Of a stretch of DNA of 64,000 nucleotides, positions 1 to 9,140 are shown piece by piece. Positions within the stretch are counted from its first letter, which is position 1. Each line of letters begins with the position of its first letter. The DNA comes from Brachionus plicatilis (lineage: Eukaryota > Rotifera > Eurotatoria > Ploima > Brachionidae), in contig QEOQ01000348.1 in assembly GCA_010279815.1 (NCBI GenBank), positions 269,154 to 333,153 of the forward strand. The letters are read 5' to 3'. Both the position numbers and the translations under genes were made by a program. The notes beneath the pieces were generated by a model. It had not been told where the DNA came from, did not search any database, and saw nothing but the letters and a program-made list of their open reading frames with translations.

Positions 1-220
1 CGGAAATATAAAAAATGACTGTGCCAAGAATAAAATTGAATACAATTTTTAATTTTTCAATATTTCCCTGTCCATCTACTTATTTTATTTTAAGAAAAAA
101 ATTAGAACAGATAAGCTTAATCAAAAATATCAATTTAAAAATTGATTCGAAAAATCCACAGACGATTCATCTTTTGAAAGAAAAAAAATAATTAAAAAAA
201 AAATAAATTTTTAAATTAAT

Positions 221-226
221 TTTATT
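221..226 (-). promoter_or_regulatory. Poly(A) signal AATAAA of the chitin-binding protein gene
   Basis: AATAAA on the minus strand lies about 80 nt past the stop codon at 307-309; another overlaps the stop itself (306-311). The rest of bases 1-306 is AT-rich 3' flank with no recognisable gene. Confidence 0.45.
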
Positions 227-306
227 AAGTGACAATGAAAAAAAAAATAAATTTGAAAAAAAAAAAATTATCTGGCTAAATTACTTTTTGAACAGTAGCG
301 ACAAAT

Positions 307-1350
307 TTATTTAAGTTTGCTTAGAATAAACGTGACAAAACCCAACAAGATAGTAAAGTTGAAATTTGTTTTATGTGCCCGATTGGAGACAATCTTGGTG
401 CCACAAGGTGCTGGAATGTTCGCTGCACGATCACATCTCAAAGTCATCATGTTAAACTTGAGTCCGTTTGGACAATCGCCACTCTTGACTTTCCTTGAAT
501 TTGCACACTGATAAAAATCCGCACAGCCATTCTCTATATTGGGATAGACACCGTTCGGTCTTGATCTACACTGGTCTTTGTCCTTATCATTGACAGGACG
601 GTCTCCACAATACACATCTTTGAATTCCTTACAACTCTTAGTCTCTTCGTCAAACAACTTCTTATCCGGACATTGCTCTTTTTTTACCTCATTATCCTTA
701 CAATAAAAATAACCTGTCAATAAAAAAATACATTATTTCAAAATTTTCAATAAATATTTATCAAAATTTACCTTGGCAATCTTCTTTGTTGGTTACAAAG
801 CCTTTAAAACCACACTTATCGCCTTCTTTGATACCATCTGATTCCTTGGTGCTAGCTGAGCCGGGCTTGTCCTCATTTTTGTCTTTGATTTCGGATTTTT
901 TAGTGGTAGTAGTGGTTGATTGTGTCTTTCCCTTCCCTTTTAATAAATAATTTTTAAAAAAAAATATATATTTTTTTTGTTAATTACAGTTATCTGGTGG
1001 TTTCCAATCAGGTCTGTCACCATCTTTACAATTAATTGCCAAAGCCATCTCACATCGCTGGTTGTCAGTGTCAAAAGACATGCCCGGTCCGCACCATCCA
1101 CTAGTCTCACTTGAGCCCTGACAATTGTGATACTTGCCGCAATCATCATCGTCTGGCCATTTACCATCGCCTGGACAAACAAAAGCCTCTCGCTTTTGCC
1201 TCATTTTCACCCTTTCCTTCAACCGCGTGCTCTCAAATGCCAAAGATAATACCGCATGGCAACTCAGACAAACTAAATTAAAAAATTACCAAGTGTAACA
1301 AATTTTTTCATTCAATTACCTAATAGAAAAGCAAAGGAATTGTAGCGCAT
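307..1350 (-). CDS. Secreted chitin-binding protein with three CBM14 (peritrophin-A) domains, probably GPI-anchored
   Basis: Four exons joined from the sequence: 1350-1320, 1272-988, 936-772 and 713-307. All junctions are GT-AG in phase 1 and give 295 aa. The start ATG (1350-1348) opens a signal peptide (MRYNSFAFLLVCLSCHAVLS). Three six-cysteine CBM14 domains follow, at about residues 43-92, 147-199 and 209-264, with a Thr/Lys-rich linker between the first two. The last 15-18 residues are hydrophobic after a short spacer, which resembles a GPI-attachment signal (inference). CBM14 domains bind chitin in peritrophic matrix, cuticle or lorica-like coats; the ligand here is inferred from the family. 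The introns are only 47-58 nt. One intron cuts domain 2. I cannot assign a specific gene name. Confidence 0.88.
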
Positions 1351-1392
1351 TTTTGTTAAATTTTTATCTTTTTGAAAGTAATAGATGATGGC

Positions 1393-1400
1393 TATTTATA
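1393..1400 (-). promoter_or_regulatory. TATA box of the chitin-binding protein gene
   Basis: The minus strand reads TATAAATAG about 43 nt upstream of the start ATG at 1350. This spacing fits a TSS near 1365 with a very short 5' leader. Confidence 0.6.
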
Positions 1401-2767
1401 TGTAAAAAAAGAGTGTTATGATGAAATTATTAATTTGGTAAAGACTTGGTAGAATAATTGAGGATTATCTAATTTGAAATTTTTCTTTGCCTCACTTTGA
1501 ACTAAATGAAAAGAAACGAAGTGAAATTTGGACTTTTTTAGATAGAATTTAGATATATGTGCTCTAGGCGCGGGTGGGCCTCTAATCAAATACTCGAGTT
1601 AATTTGCTATGTGATAAATGACGAATATTCGAGAGACACAAACACAAATCCACCCCAATTTGGCTCGGATAAATGGGCAAAGTTTATTAGAAACTCAAAC
1701 ATAAATAAAGGAGAAAAGGTTTATTAATTTAGAGTATTTATTATTTTTGACAATTAATTGCTACTTAAACAAGCCCTTTGTTTAAATATTTGGTTAGTTC
1801 ATTACCGGCAAAGATTATATTGTATACTTGCTAGATCGGACTTGGTATTTAGCGGGATTTGGCGTCTCCCATTCAGTCAATTTGAGCTAGAACTTCGTTC
1901 AGCGTGTTCTTGAGTTCAAAATCAATGCAAAACATTAAATTAAAGTTGTCTGAATTTATTTTTTCCAATTTGTAAAAAAAAAATTTAAAGGATTTATCAA
2001 AAAATTACTATTTGAAAATTTCACCTGGAATCCTGATAAAATTTTTAAAAAATTTTAATTTTTTTTATAGTTTATTTTTTTTTAATTAATTGTATTTTTT
2101 ATTATTTCAATAATAAAATATTTTTTCATTATTTTTTTAATGATACCTATTAAAACAAATAATATTAGATAGAAAGAAGAACTTATTCAAATTATTTTCA
2201 CTGTAAAAAAGCTTAGAAATTTTTGCCGAATAAAATATTATATTTTTTGACGGAATAAAAAGCAAAAAAAAAACACTCATTCAAAGCTCTATCAAAATAA
2301 AGCTATTTTAATTATTTTTTGATTAATCAGGAATCTTTCTATTGATTTAATTTTAATTATTTATTAAGATATTTTTCTAATTGATAGTTTTTTTATTAAC
2401 AATTGTTTAATTGTATTCAAAATTTTGATTTGCTTAAGAATCGTAAAATGAAATTTAAATATTTCAAAAAAATAAAAATGAAAAAAATAGTTGCCAATTT
2501 ACAAATAAAATTTTACCTTTAATTCTTTATCAAGTTTCTTTTCTTATAAATTAAATAAACAATAAACAAAATATCAATATTCATATTTGTTTATTTTAGA
2601 AAAAAAAGCCCAAAATTAAAAAAATTTAATAAACATTTTTACCACAAATAGACCAATTTCATAAAATATCAACTAAATCTAGGGAAATGCGTAATCAAGT
2701 TCGTATAGGCTACATCAATGAAAACATATTTTGATTCTTTAAAGTATGATCAAATTATTTAAAATCT
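1401..2767. other. Intergenic, no gene seen
   Basis: Upstream of the chitin-binding protein gene. About 1555-1920 is noticeably richer in G+C than the rest, but I see no long ORF, tRNA or recognisable family in it. The remainder is low-complexity A/T sequence. Confidence 0.5.
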
Positions 2768-3144
2768 GGAATTTGAAGTTTATGATCAATTTTTGATGCT
2801 CAAAATGATCAAATCAAACTAAAACTATTAAATAAATTGTTATTTCTTAATAGAAATAATTCATAGATACATTTTTGGATTTAACATACTATGCTAAATA
2901 AAAAAATAAACTCTGCAATATCAAAATGCACAATGCAGAATGGGCACCATCAAAATGATGCTCTTTTTAAGTGGATAATTTTCTGCAGACTTTTGCAGAT
3001 TTTATCTTTAGATTTAACAAAGTATGTTAAAACCAAAAATTTACCTCTGCTCTAATTGTATTAAAAAATTAAAATCTATTTTATAGTTTTAGTTTGATTT
3101 GATAATTTCGGGCATCAAAAATTGATCATAAACTTCAACTTGCC
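2768..3144. repeat. Palindromic MITE, GGCAA-TTGAAGTT family (divergent copy)
   Basis: The left end (TTGAAGTTTATGATCA) and right end (TGATCATAAACTTCAA) are inverted copies. Longer inner arms around 2805-2835 and 3080-3110 (AAATCAAACTAAAACTA and its complement) also pair. It is related to the copies at 11007, 15496, 28619 and 44074. Confidence 0.6.
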
Positions 3145-3606
3145 AAAAATCTCCTCATCTCATATTGAATTTATTCGATCTAGATGTCAAGACAGGATAA
3201 ATATAATTAAAATTCTTTCACATAAATCTTGGAATTTAAATAAAAAAACTCTATCGAGTATTTATAATGCACTAATAGGGTCTTTAATTGATTACAGCTT
3301 CTTCATATTTAGTTTAGCTTCACATACTAATTTTCATAAATTACAAGTACTCCAAAATATATCATATAAGGCGATTTATCACCTCCCATATGCAACACCC
3401 TCAGAAATCTTCTTTTTTTTTCTTGAGAATCAAAAAATTGATACAATCAAAATCAGGTTTAAAAACTCTTTATAAGATATGTTAAAAATTGTTTTCTCTT
3501 CAAAAATGAGCTAATTTTATCACTCATAAAGGAATATGAGGATGTTTTTGTTGAGAGCTCAAGAGAACCTGAAAAAAAGTCTCCCTTAGCAATTTTTGTC
3601 CATGAA
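3145..3606 (+). mobile_element. LINE (jockey/CR1-like) reverse-transcriptase C-terminal remnant
   Basis: The translation has the typical post-RT region of non-LTR elements: an S-W-N-L-x(4)-L-x(2)-I-Y-N-A-L-I block, then LQVLQNISYKAIYHL. A frameshift or stop near 3474 separates this from a continuing frame (YVKNCFLFKNELILSLIKEY) that runs into the N gap. The continuing frame resembles the LINE piece at 33380-33794 (FVKYIKKCFIFKNKFILELI), so both probably come from one family. Confidence 0.65.
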
Positions 3607-4265
3607 NNNNNNNNNNNNNNNNNNNNNNNNNNNNNNNNNNNNNNNNNNNNNNNNNNNNNNNNNNNNNNNNNNNNNNNNNNNNNNNNNNNNNNNNNNNNNN
3701 NNNNNNNNNNNNNNNNNNNNNNNNNNNNNNNNNNNNNNNNNNNNNNNNNNNNNNNNNNNNNNNNNNNNNNNNNNNNNNNNNNNNNNNNNNNNNNNNNNNN
3801 NNNNNNNNNNNNNNNNNNNNNNNNNNNNNNNNNNNNNNNNNNNNNNNNNNNNNNNNNNNNNNNNNNNNNNNNNNNNNNNNNNNNNNNNNNNNNNNNNNNN
3901 NNNNNNNNNNNNNNNNNNNNNNNNNNNNNNNNNNNNNNNNNNNNNNNNNNNNNNNNNNNNNNNNNNNNNNNNNNNNNNNNNNNNNNNNNNNNNNNNNNNN
4001 NNNNNNNNNNNNNNNNNNNNNNNNNNNNNNNNNNNNNNNNNNNNNNNNNNNNNNNNNNNNNNNNNNNNNNNNNNNNNNNNNNNNNNNNNNNNNNNNNNNN
4101 NNNNNNNNNNNNNNNNNNNNNNNNNNNNNNNNNNNNNNNNNNNNNNNNNNNNNNNNNNNNNNNNNNNNNNNNNNNNNNNNNNNNNNNNNNNNNNNNNNNN
4201 NNNNNNNNNNNNNNNNNNNNNNNNNNNNNNNNNNNNNNNNNNNNNNNNNNNNNNNNNNNNNNNNN
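3607..4265. other. Assembly gap (659 N)
   Basis: An unbroken run of N. A LINE fragment abuts it on the left and a tandem repeat on the right, so unresolved repeat sequence is the likely cause. The open frames called across it are artefacts. Confidence 0.98.
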
Positions 4266-4490
4266 ATTGTAAATTTATATTTTCTTTCAATTTATTTTCT
4301 ATGAATTGATACATCATCTTAATTATTAGAATAAAATTATTTTTATTAAAATTTAAATAAATAAATTAATGATTGTAAATTTATATTTTCTTTCAAATTT
4401 TCTTCAATAAATTGATACATAATCTTCATTATTAGAATAAAATTATTTTTATTAAAATTTAAATAAATAAATTAATGATTGTAAATTTAT
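4266..4490. repeat. Tandem repeat of about 105 bp beside the gap
   Basis: Two full units and the start of a third, each beginning ATTGTAAATTTATATTTTC, at about 4266, 4371 and 4476. It probably continues into the N gap. It lies in the 3' end of COG8 and contains minus-strand AATAAA motifs (for example 4486-4491 and 4448-4453) that could act as its poly(A) signals. Confidence 0.8.
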
Positions 4491-4502
4491 TTTTGCTCCC
4501 AT

Positions 4503-6323
4503 TTAAATTTCTTCCAATATAGATTTAGATTCTTCAGTGACACTTTCTTGGCCAGCATCTTCAACTTTTTCTTCCTCATGCTTTTCCTGGTCCACACGTT
4601 CACCATTCAGTCCATCCACTTGCACTTGTTGCTCACCACTTCTCTCTTCAGATATCAAATGCCCAATCTCCACCAACAACTCATTCGGGTCCAATTTAAC
4701 CATTTGCTTAAAATCTTCCATATCACTCTGACTCACACCGTATACCTTTTGTATTTGATCCAGCGGAAACAGACACAAAAAACACTTTTGCACAAACGGC
4801 ACCAAAACATGTGCCAAATAGGACACAAACTGAACAAACAACTCTTTTTCGCTCTTGTCAAACTTAGCTTTTTTCTCATAATCACACACAAACTTGGCCA
4901 TGTCTCTGAACGAGCTCTTGATCACCGACAGCACCTTTGAGTGAACACTCAGCGGCAAACACAGCCTGATTTCGTTGAAACACTGCAACAAGACGTTCAG
5001 ATAGACAGCTAATGGCTGAAAATCGAGCAGTTTGATGGGCGGATTTAAGATGGTGCTGGTTGAGCTGGAGTCAAAAAAATCCTGCAGCCTTGACTTTTCA
5101 GCGCACAGCTCGATCCAATTGAGCTTGCCAAGCGATTCATTGAACTTGTCCTGGGCCAAAGTCACCTGTTGCGAGACCTTGGAGAGAATGACGCGCTCAA
5201 ACAACGGCACCATCAGGGCCCTGAAGTCGAGACCCACTCGGCTAAACGCCAGTCCAAAGTACATGGCCTGACTGAGCAAGCTGTCAATCCTGGAGCCGAC
5301 ACCCAGTCTCAAATCCTTGTCCAGTATGGCCAAAAATTGGCTTATTTTGCTCTGCAGCCAGCAGTAGAACAACTTGGACTCATTCATCTGCTTGTTGTTG
5401 AGCAACAAACTGGCCAAGAGCTTGTCCTGATTAGCGCCAGTGGCGGACGAGTACACAGTGTCGTCGTCAGAGAACAGTGCCTTGTATTGAGTAATGATGT
5501 CGAACAAATGGATCCTGAGCTCTTCTATGGACTTGGTGACGTGAGTGTACGGATCGTTGGTTGGAATGCGCTGCAGTAGGTTGTTCAGCCAGACGTCTCT
5601 CAGCTGAAGAAATTTAATTCTGAGCTCGGACTCGGCAAAGACGTCCAAGCGTCGGATCAGACTGATTATTTTGAGACACTGGTTGAACTGAATGTTTGTC
5701 TTGAGTTGCTGGAGCAGTTGGTGCAGCATCAGGTTCAAAAAGCGATTGGCATCGTCGGTGATTTGTTGGACCAGAGGAATGGTTGAAGAGTACTTTTTGT
5801 CCAGTCTTTTTACGTAGTTGGCCAAGTCCAACGCTTCTTCGTAGTACTCGTTGCGCACACACGTCTCCATTACTTGGCTGATCTCGAGTATTTCGAGCAG
5901 TTGGTTGTGTTTTTGCAGAGTTTGGTTGGTGGCGCGCCGCGTCCAATTCATCGAGTGGATGTTCTTGGTGAAGTTTTCGCTCTCTTGGTGAAATGGCGGC
6001 ATTTTTTGCATCAGCTGGTCCAGTTTGGCGTCAATGATGCTGAAGTCGGAGTAGATGTCCTTGGAGCATTGGGCGGTGCGGATGAACGTTTTGTAGTTGC
6101 TGAATGCCAGGTTTTTGATTTCTTCGTTGATGGCCTGCTTTTGTTCGAACAGGCTGCGTGGCTCGGACTGAAGCCGGTCCAAATGGAACGAGTTGAGCTC
6201 TTGGAGATAGGCGAGTGACTCGTTGATTGACGCTCTTTGCTCCTGCTCGCTCTCATCGCAGAGCAACAGATTGTACAAGATTTGTTCACCACTGGTCACA
6301 TTACTCGGTTCGGATGGCTCCAT
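4503..6323 (-). CDS. COG8: Conserved oligomeric Golgi complex subunit 8
   Basis: A single-exon 606-aa ORF, close to the usual length of about 600 aa. The N-terminal Dor1/COG8 region is clear: YLQELNSFHLDRLQSEP at residues 39-55, the F-x-N-Y-K-T-F-I-R-T-A-x-C-S-K-D-I block near 75-90, and LLEILEISQVMETCVRNEYY followed by EALDLANYVKRL near 142-170. The last 50 or so residues are Glu-rich and low in complexity. COG8 belongs to lobe B of the COG tether, which acts in retrograde intra-Golgi vesicle trafficking; this role is taken from the family. The start ATG is the first in frame, about 12 residues before the conserved region. No introns. The A/T tandem repeat follows directly after the stop. 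Confidence 0.93.
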   Translation of the reverse strand: MEPSEPSNVTSGEQILYNLLLCDESEQEQRASINESLAYLQELNSFHLDRLQSEPRSLFEQKQAINEEIKNLAFSNYKTFIRTAQCSKDIYSDFSIIDAKLDQLMQKMPPFHQESENFTKNIHSMNWTRRATNQTLQKHNQLLEILEISQVMETCVRNEYYEEALDLANYVKRLDKKYSSTIPLVQQITDDANRFLNLMLHQLLQQLKTNIQFNQCLKIISLIRRLDVFAESELRIKFLQLRDVWLNNLLQRIPTNDPYTHVTKSIEELRIHLFDIITQYKALFSDDDTVYSSATGANQDKLLASLLLNNKQMNESKLFYCWLQSKISQFLAILDKDLRLGVGSRIDSLLSQAMYFGLAFSRVGLDFRALMVPLFERVILSKVSQQVTLAQDKFNESLGKLNWIELCAEKSRLQDFFDSSSTSTILNPPIKLLDFQPLAVYLNVLLQCFNEIRLCLPLSVHSKVLSVIKSSFRDMAKFVCDYEKKAKFDKSEKELFVQFVSYLAHVLVPFVQKCFLCLFPLDQIQKVYGVSQSDMEDFKQMVKLDPNELLVEIGHLISEERSGEQQVQVDGLNGERVDQEKHEEEKVEDAGQESVTEESKSILEEI

Positions 6324-6514
6324 GTTGCTAAATAAGTACTTTTTTTTTTCAACTTTTTCAGTGACAAGTTTTACATATTTTCAAGTGTTAATTAGAGACA
6401 TAATTTTTAAATTATTTAAATTATTTTTTAAAGTAGAAAAAAGGGCAAATTTTATATTACTTTTGATCAAGTTTTATTAGATTTTAATTTTGTTTTTTTT
6501 TAAATAATAATAAT

Positions 6515-6834
6515 CAGAGTTGTTTAAAAGTCACAAGTCTCAAGTCAAGTCCAAGTCAAGACTTTTTTTTTAATTTTTAAATAAAATTTTTTTTCTTCTT
6601 TTTTTTTTAACTTTGAAATAAAATTTTTTTTTATTTTTTTAATTTTTAAATTAATTTTTTTTTAATTAAAAAACTATTTTTTTTTAAATAATAAATATAT
6701 TAAATTGACTTAAATTTTTATTTTTTTACCTTTTTTTTGGCAGCCCGTATATTTTAGAAAAAAAAAAAAAAGTCATGACTTGGACTTTTTTTTTAAAGAC
6801 TTAGACTTTTTTTTGGGACTTTTAAACAACTCTG
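6515..6834. mobile_element. hAT-like MITE, CAGAGTTG family, complete copy
   Basis: The terminal inverted repeat CAGAGTTGTTTAAAAGTC at the left matches GACTTTTAAACAACTCTG at the right. The ends are flanked by identical 8-bp ATAATAAT, as expected for an 8-bp hAT target duplication, although the flank is low complexity. The interior is made of short runs such as AAGTCAAGTCC and poly(T), with no ORF. Other copies lie at 20589, 59523 and 61200. Confidence 0.75.
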
Positions 6835-7023
6835 ATAATAATATTAATAATAATTACATTGCTGATTTGCTACATATAAGTTAAAAATAGGTAAAATATG
6901 TTAAAATTTGAAAAAAAATAGTAAAAAAAATGTAAAATGTACTAAATTTTTTGGAATATTTGTTAAATTTAAATATACATTTTTTCATATGTTTCTTATG
7001 TTATACTAATAATTTTACCACTC

Positions 7024-7236
7024 TCAATCTTTAGCTATTTCAATAGGAATAACCTTTTTTAAGTGATTAATATATCTCTTACATTTATCTGCACTCAAAG
7101 TCTTTTCAAATTACCTGATAGCAGCAATAGCATCGTCATCATTTGAAATCTCCTTTTTCCTAATAAAATTTTTAAGATCGTTCCAAACAATTTCAATCGG
7201 ATCCAAGTCTGGCGACTTGGATGGAGATTTGGCCAT
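7024..7236 (-). pseudogene. Tc1/mariner transposase C-terminal remnant
   Basis: The minus-strand translation contains SPSKSPDLDPIEIVWNDLK, matching the SPDLNPIE-x-VW-x-LK signature of the mariner/Tc1 DDE catalytic domain. It is followed by FIRKKEISNDDDAIAAIR, an in-frame stop, then FEKTLSADKCKRYINHLKK. Only the last third of a transposase is left and the stop makes it dead. Bases 6835-7023 hold only A/T-rich sequence. Confidence 0.8.
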
Positions 7237-7284
7237 AAATATTACTAGCAAACTCTCTACAGTAAAATGGACAAGAGCAGATAC

Positions 7285-7342
7285 GCGAAAAACTCAAGAG
7301 GGCGAAAAACTCAAGAGGGCGAAAAACTCAAGAGGGCGAAAA
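7285..7342 (+). repeat. 17-bp direct repeat, about 3.4 copies
   Basis: The unit GCGAAAAACTCAAGAGG repeats perfectly at 7285, 7302 and 7319 with a partial copy at 7336. It lies just upstream of the AT-hook ORFs. Confidence 0.9.
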
Positions 7343-7385
7343 AAGATTCTCCACCTGCTTAAAAGGATGTCTTAAAAGATTATTC

Positions 7386-8023
7386 TTGCTAATAAATGCG
7401 GAATCTGAAAATTTCAGTGTGTTTGTATCGAATGATGAACATCAGTACCAAGAAACAAATAAAGAAGCTAGCACTACGTTACCAAAAGAAACAAAAGATA
7501 AAATTTATCAGCTTCTTCAAATGGGTGTTACGAGGAACAAGCAGATTCTGAATGAAATCAAACGTCTATGATCACGATAAGGCAATTAAAAAACGCAAAA
7601 GCTTGTTGGAAAAAAAGTCAAATCCTAGCAAATGTCAAATCAATACCCATTTTCCAGAAAAGACGACCCGGTAGACCAAAAGTTACGGCAAATGGCTTGG
7701 AAAGACAACCCGGTGAAGCAGTCAGTGATTCTAGCGATGAAGATACTCATGAAGACTATCTAGATATACCAGTAAATAAGCAAACAAATATACAAATAAA
7801 CAATACAACAGAAATCATTTATGAAAACGAAGAGGAAGAAGAAATAAACCACGTTGAATTAAGAATTCCTGCTGGTGTAGACACAACTCAACCCAAACGT
7901 GGTCGTGGTAGACCCAAAAAAAGTGTCAACGATTTTCTATCAAAAAAAAGAGCTGCTTTAAACAATAATCCAAATGATGCTGATCATGTTCCTGAGTCGC
8001 GCAATAAAAGAAGAAAATTATAA
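7386..8023 (+). CDS. AT-hook ORF pair, probably transposon-derived
   Basis: Two open frames abut: 7386-7571 (61 aa) and 7568-8023 (151 aa, overlapping through ATGA). The second has two AT-hook motifs, RRPGRPK near residue 33 and KRGRGRPKK near 111, an acidic stretch (EDTHEDY, ENEEEEE) between them, and a basic end (RNKRRKL) like a nuclear signal. The first contains LPKETKDKIYQLLQMGVTRN, which reminds me of the N-terminal region of Mutator/FLYWCH-type transposases (uncertain). One gene with a frameshift, an unrecognised intron or a decayed element are all possible. I do not recognise a host gene. AT-hooks bind the minor groove of A/T DNA. Confidence 0.4.
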
Positions 8024-8374
8024 GTACTCATTTTTTTATAAAGTTTTTTTTATTTTCTTGTCTATCAAATAATTTTTTTATCTAGTAAAAAATATTTTTA
8101 TATAGCGTTTTGTCTTTTTATCTATTAGTTAATAAAAATATCTAGTTGATTTCATCCTTTTTAATATAATATCTAGTAAATTTCATCTTTTTATCTATTA
8201 TAATTAATCCTATGCCCCAATTTATTTAGTTACCAAAATTTAAAATTAAAATTAAATTAAATTTTGCACAAAAAATCTAAAAATATGAAAATGTAGAAAT
8301 GTAAAATTTTCTACATTTTGCCTTTATTTCTACTAAAATTCAAATTTTTCGTAAAAATTTAAATTAAAAATTTT

Positions 8375-8465
8375 CTAATCATCGTTCACTGAGTCTGGCA
8401 TGTAATTGATGTATCTAGCAAAATTGAGAGGACCTAAAAAACTTCCCTGAGGTACTTCACTTTGC
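8375..8465 (-). pseudogene. LINE reverse-transcriptase fragment (VPQGS-LGP-Y-N motif)
   Basis: The minus strand reads EVPQGSFLGPLNFARYINYM before a stop. This is the conserved RT block V-x-QGS-x-LGP-L-x-F-x(3)-YIN-x-(L/M) of CR1/jockey-type elements. Only about 30 residues survive. The rest of 8024-8706 is A/T-rich without other features. Confidence 0.7.
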
Positions 8466-8573
8466 TACAGGAAAATAATATTCGAAATTCCTCAGGTGTT
8501 TTTTTCTTTAATTTTTTAAATTTTTGTGAAAAATATTTATTAAATGAATATTATTTTCAAAAAAAAAAAAAAA

Positions 8574-8579
8574 TTTATT
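8574..8579 (-). promoter_or_regulatory. Poly(A) signal for the long domino form
   Basis: AATAAA on the minus strand, about 128 nt past the stop codon at 8707. Confidence 0.45.
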
Positions 8580-8706
8580 ACACAAATTTTCTAAATTAGA
8601 ATAAAAAATTTACACCATATAAAAAGGCTTACTACTGATAAAAAAACAAAATTATACAATCAAAATCAAAAAATTCATTATAAAAAATATTTTAATAAAA
8701 AATTAA

Positions 8707-9140
8707 TTATTGTTTATTTTCATTCTGACTACTCGTTAAATTCGAGTTATTACTCGATCCGACAACTAAAGTCGGTTCACTGTTGTTCGAATTTTCATTC
8801 GAATCGCTGACATTAGTGCCTGAATTGGATGACGTTGCCTGAATCAACTGAATTGGCGAAGCATTTATTGAATTCAAGGATTGAATGTTAATGCTCAAAT
8901 TGTTCTGGTTGCCAAGCTGTCTTAATACCTGGGATAAAGAGGAATTGATGGGAATGGCTTGCGGTATGCCGGATGTATTAACTCCTGCAGATGTGGCTAT
9001 TATAGAAAAATTGGGCGCTTGGCTCGAACTAGCAAGCAAAGTTTTGACAGTGGTCGGTGTTGAACTTGATTTCTGAGCCGGGGTTGTGCTTGTTTTGAGA
9101 GTTGGCATGGTGGCACCGCTAGTCAAAGTGCTAACAGATG
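8707..9140 (-). CDS. dom: domino exon 8: terminal Ser/Asn-rich exon
   Basis: Acceptor AATTAG at 9142-9141, phase 1, 144 codons ending in NENKQ and TAA at 8709-8707. A minus-strand AATAAA at 8574-8579 can serve as poly(A) signal. Like exon 7 it is low complexity and is supported by phase continuity and by the total of 7263 nt being divisible by three. Confidence 0.7.

Noticed and set aside
1555..1920. Less A/T-rich island that might hold an RNA gene
   Set aside because: No cloverleaf, no A/B box pair and no long ORF could be made out.
3586..4317. Long open frames across the N gap on both strands
   Set aside because: They consist of unknown bases with only a few real codons at each side.
4503..6323. 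Operon-like arrangement of COG8 with neighbouring genes
   Set aside because: Spacing is kilobases, neighbours differ in strand and function, and no trans-splice acceptor pattern is seen.
7568..7571. ATGA overlap between the two AT-hook region frames as translational coupling
   Set aside because: This is a nuclear animal genome; the overlap is more likely chance or a frameshift.
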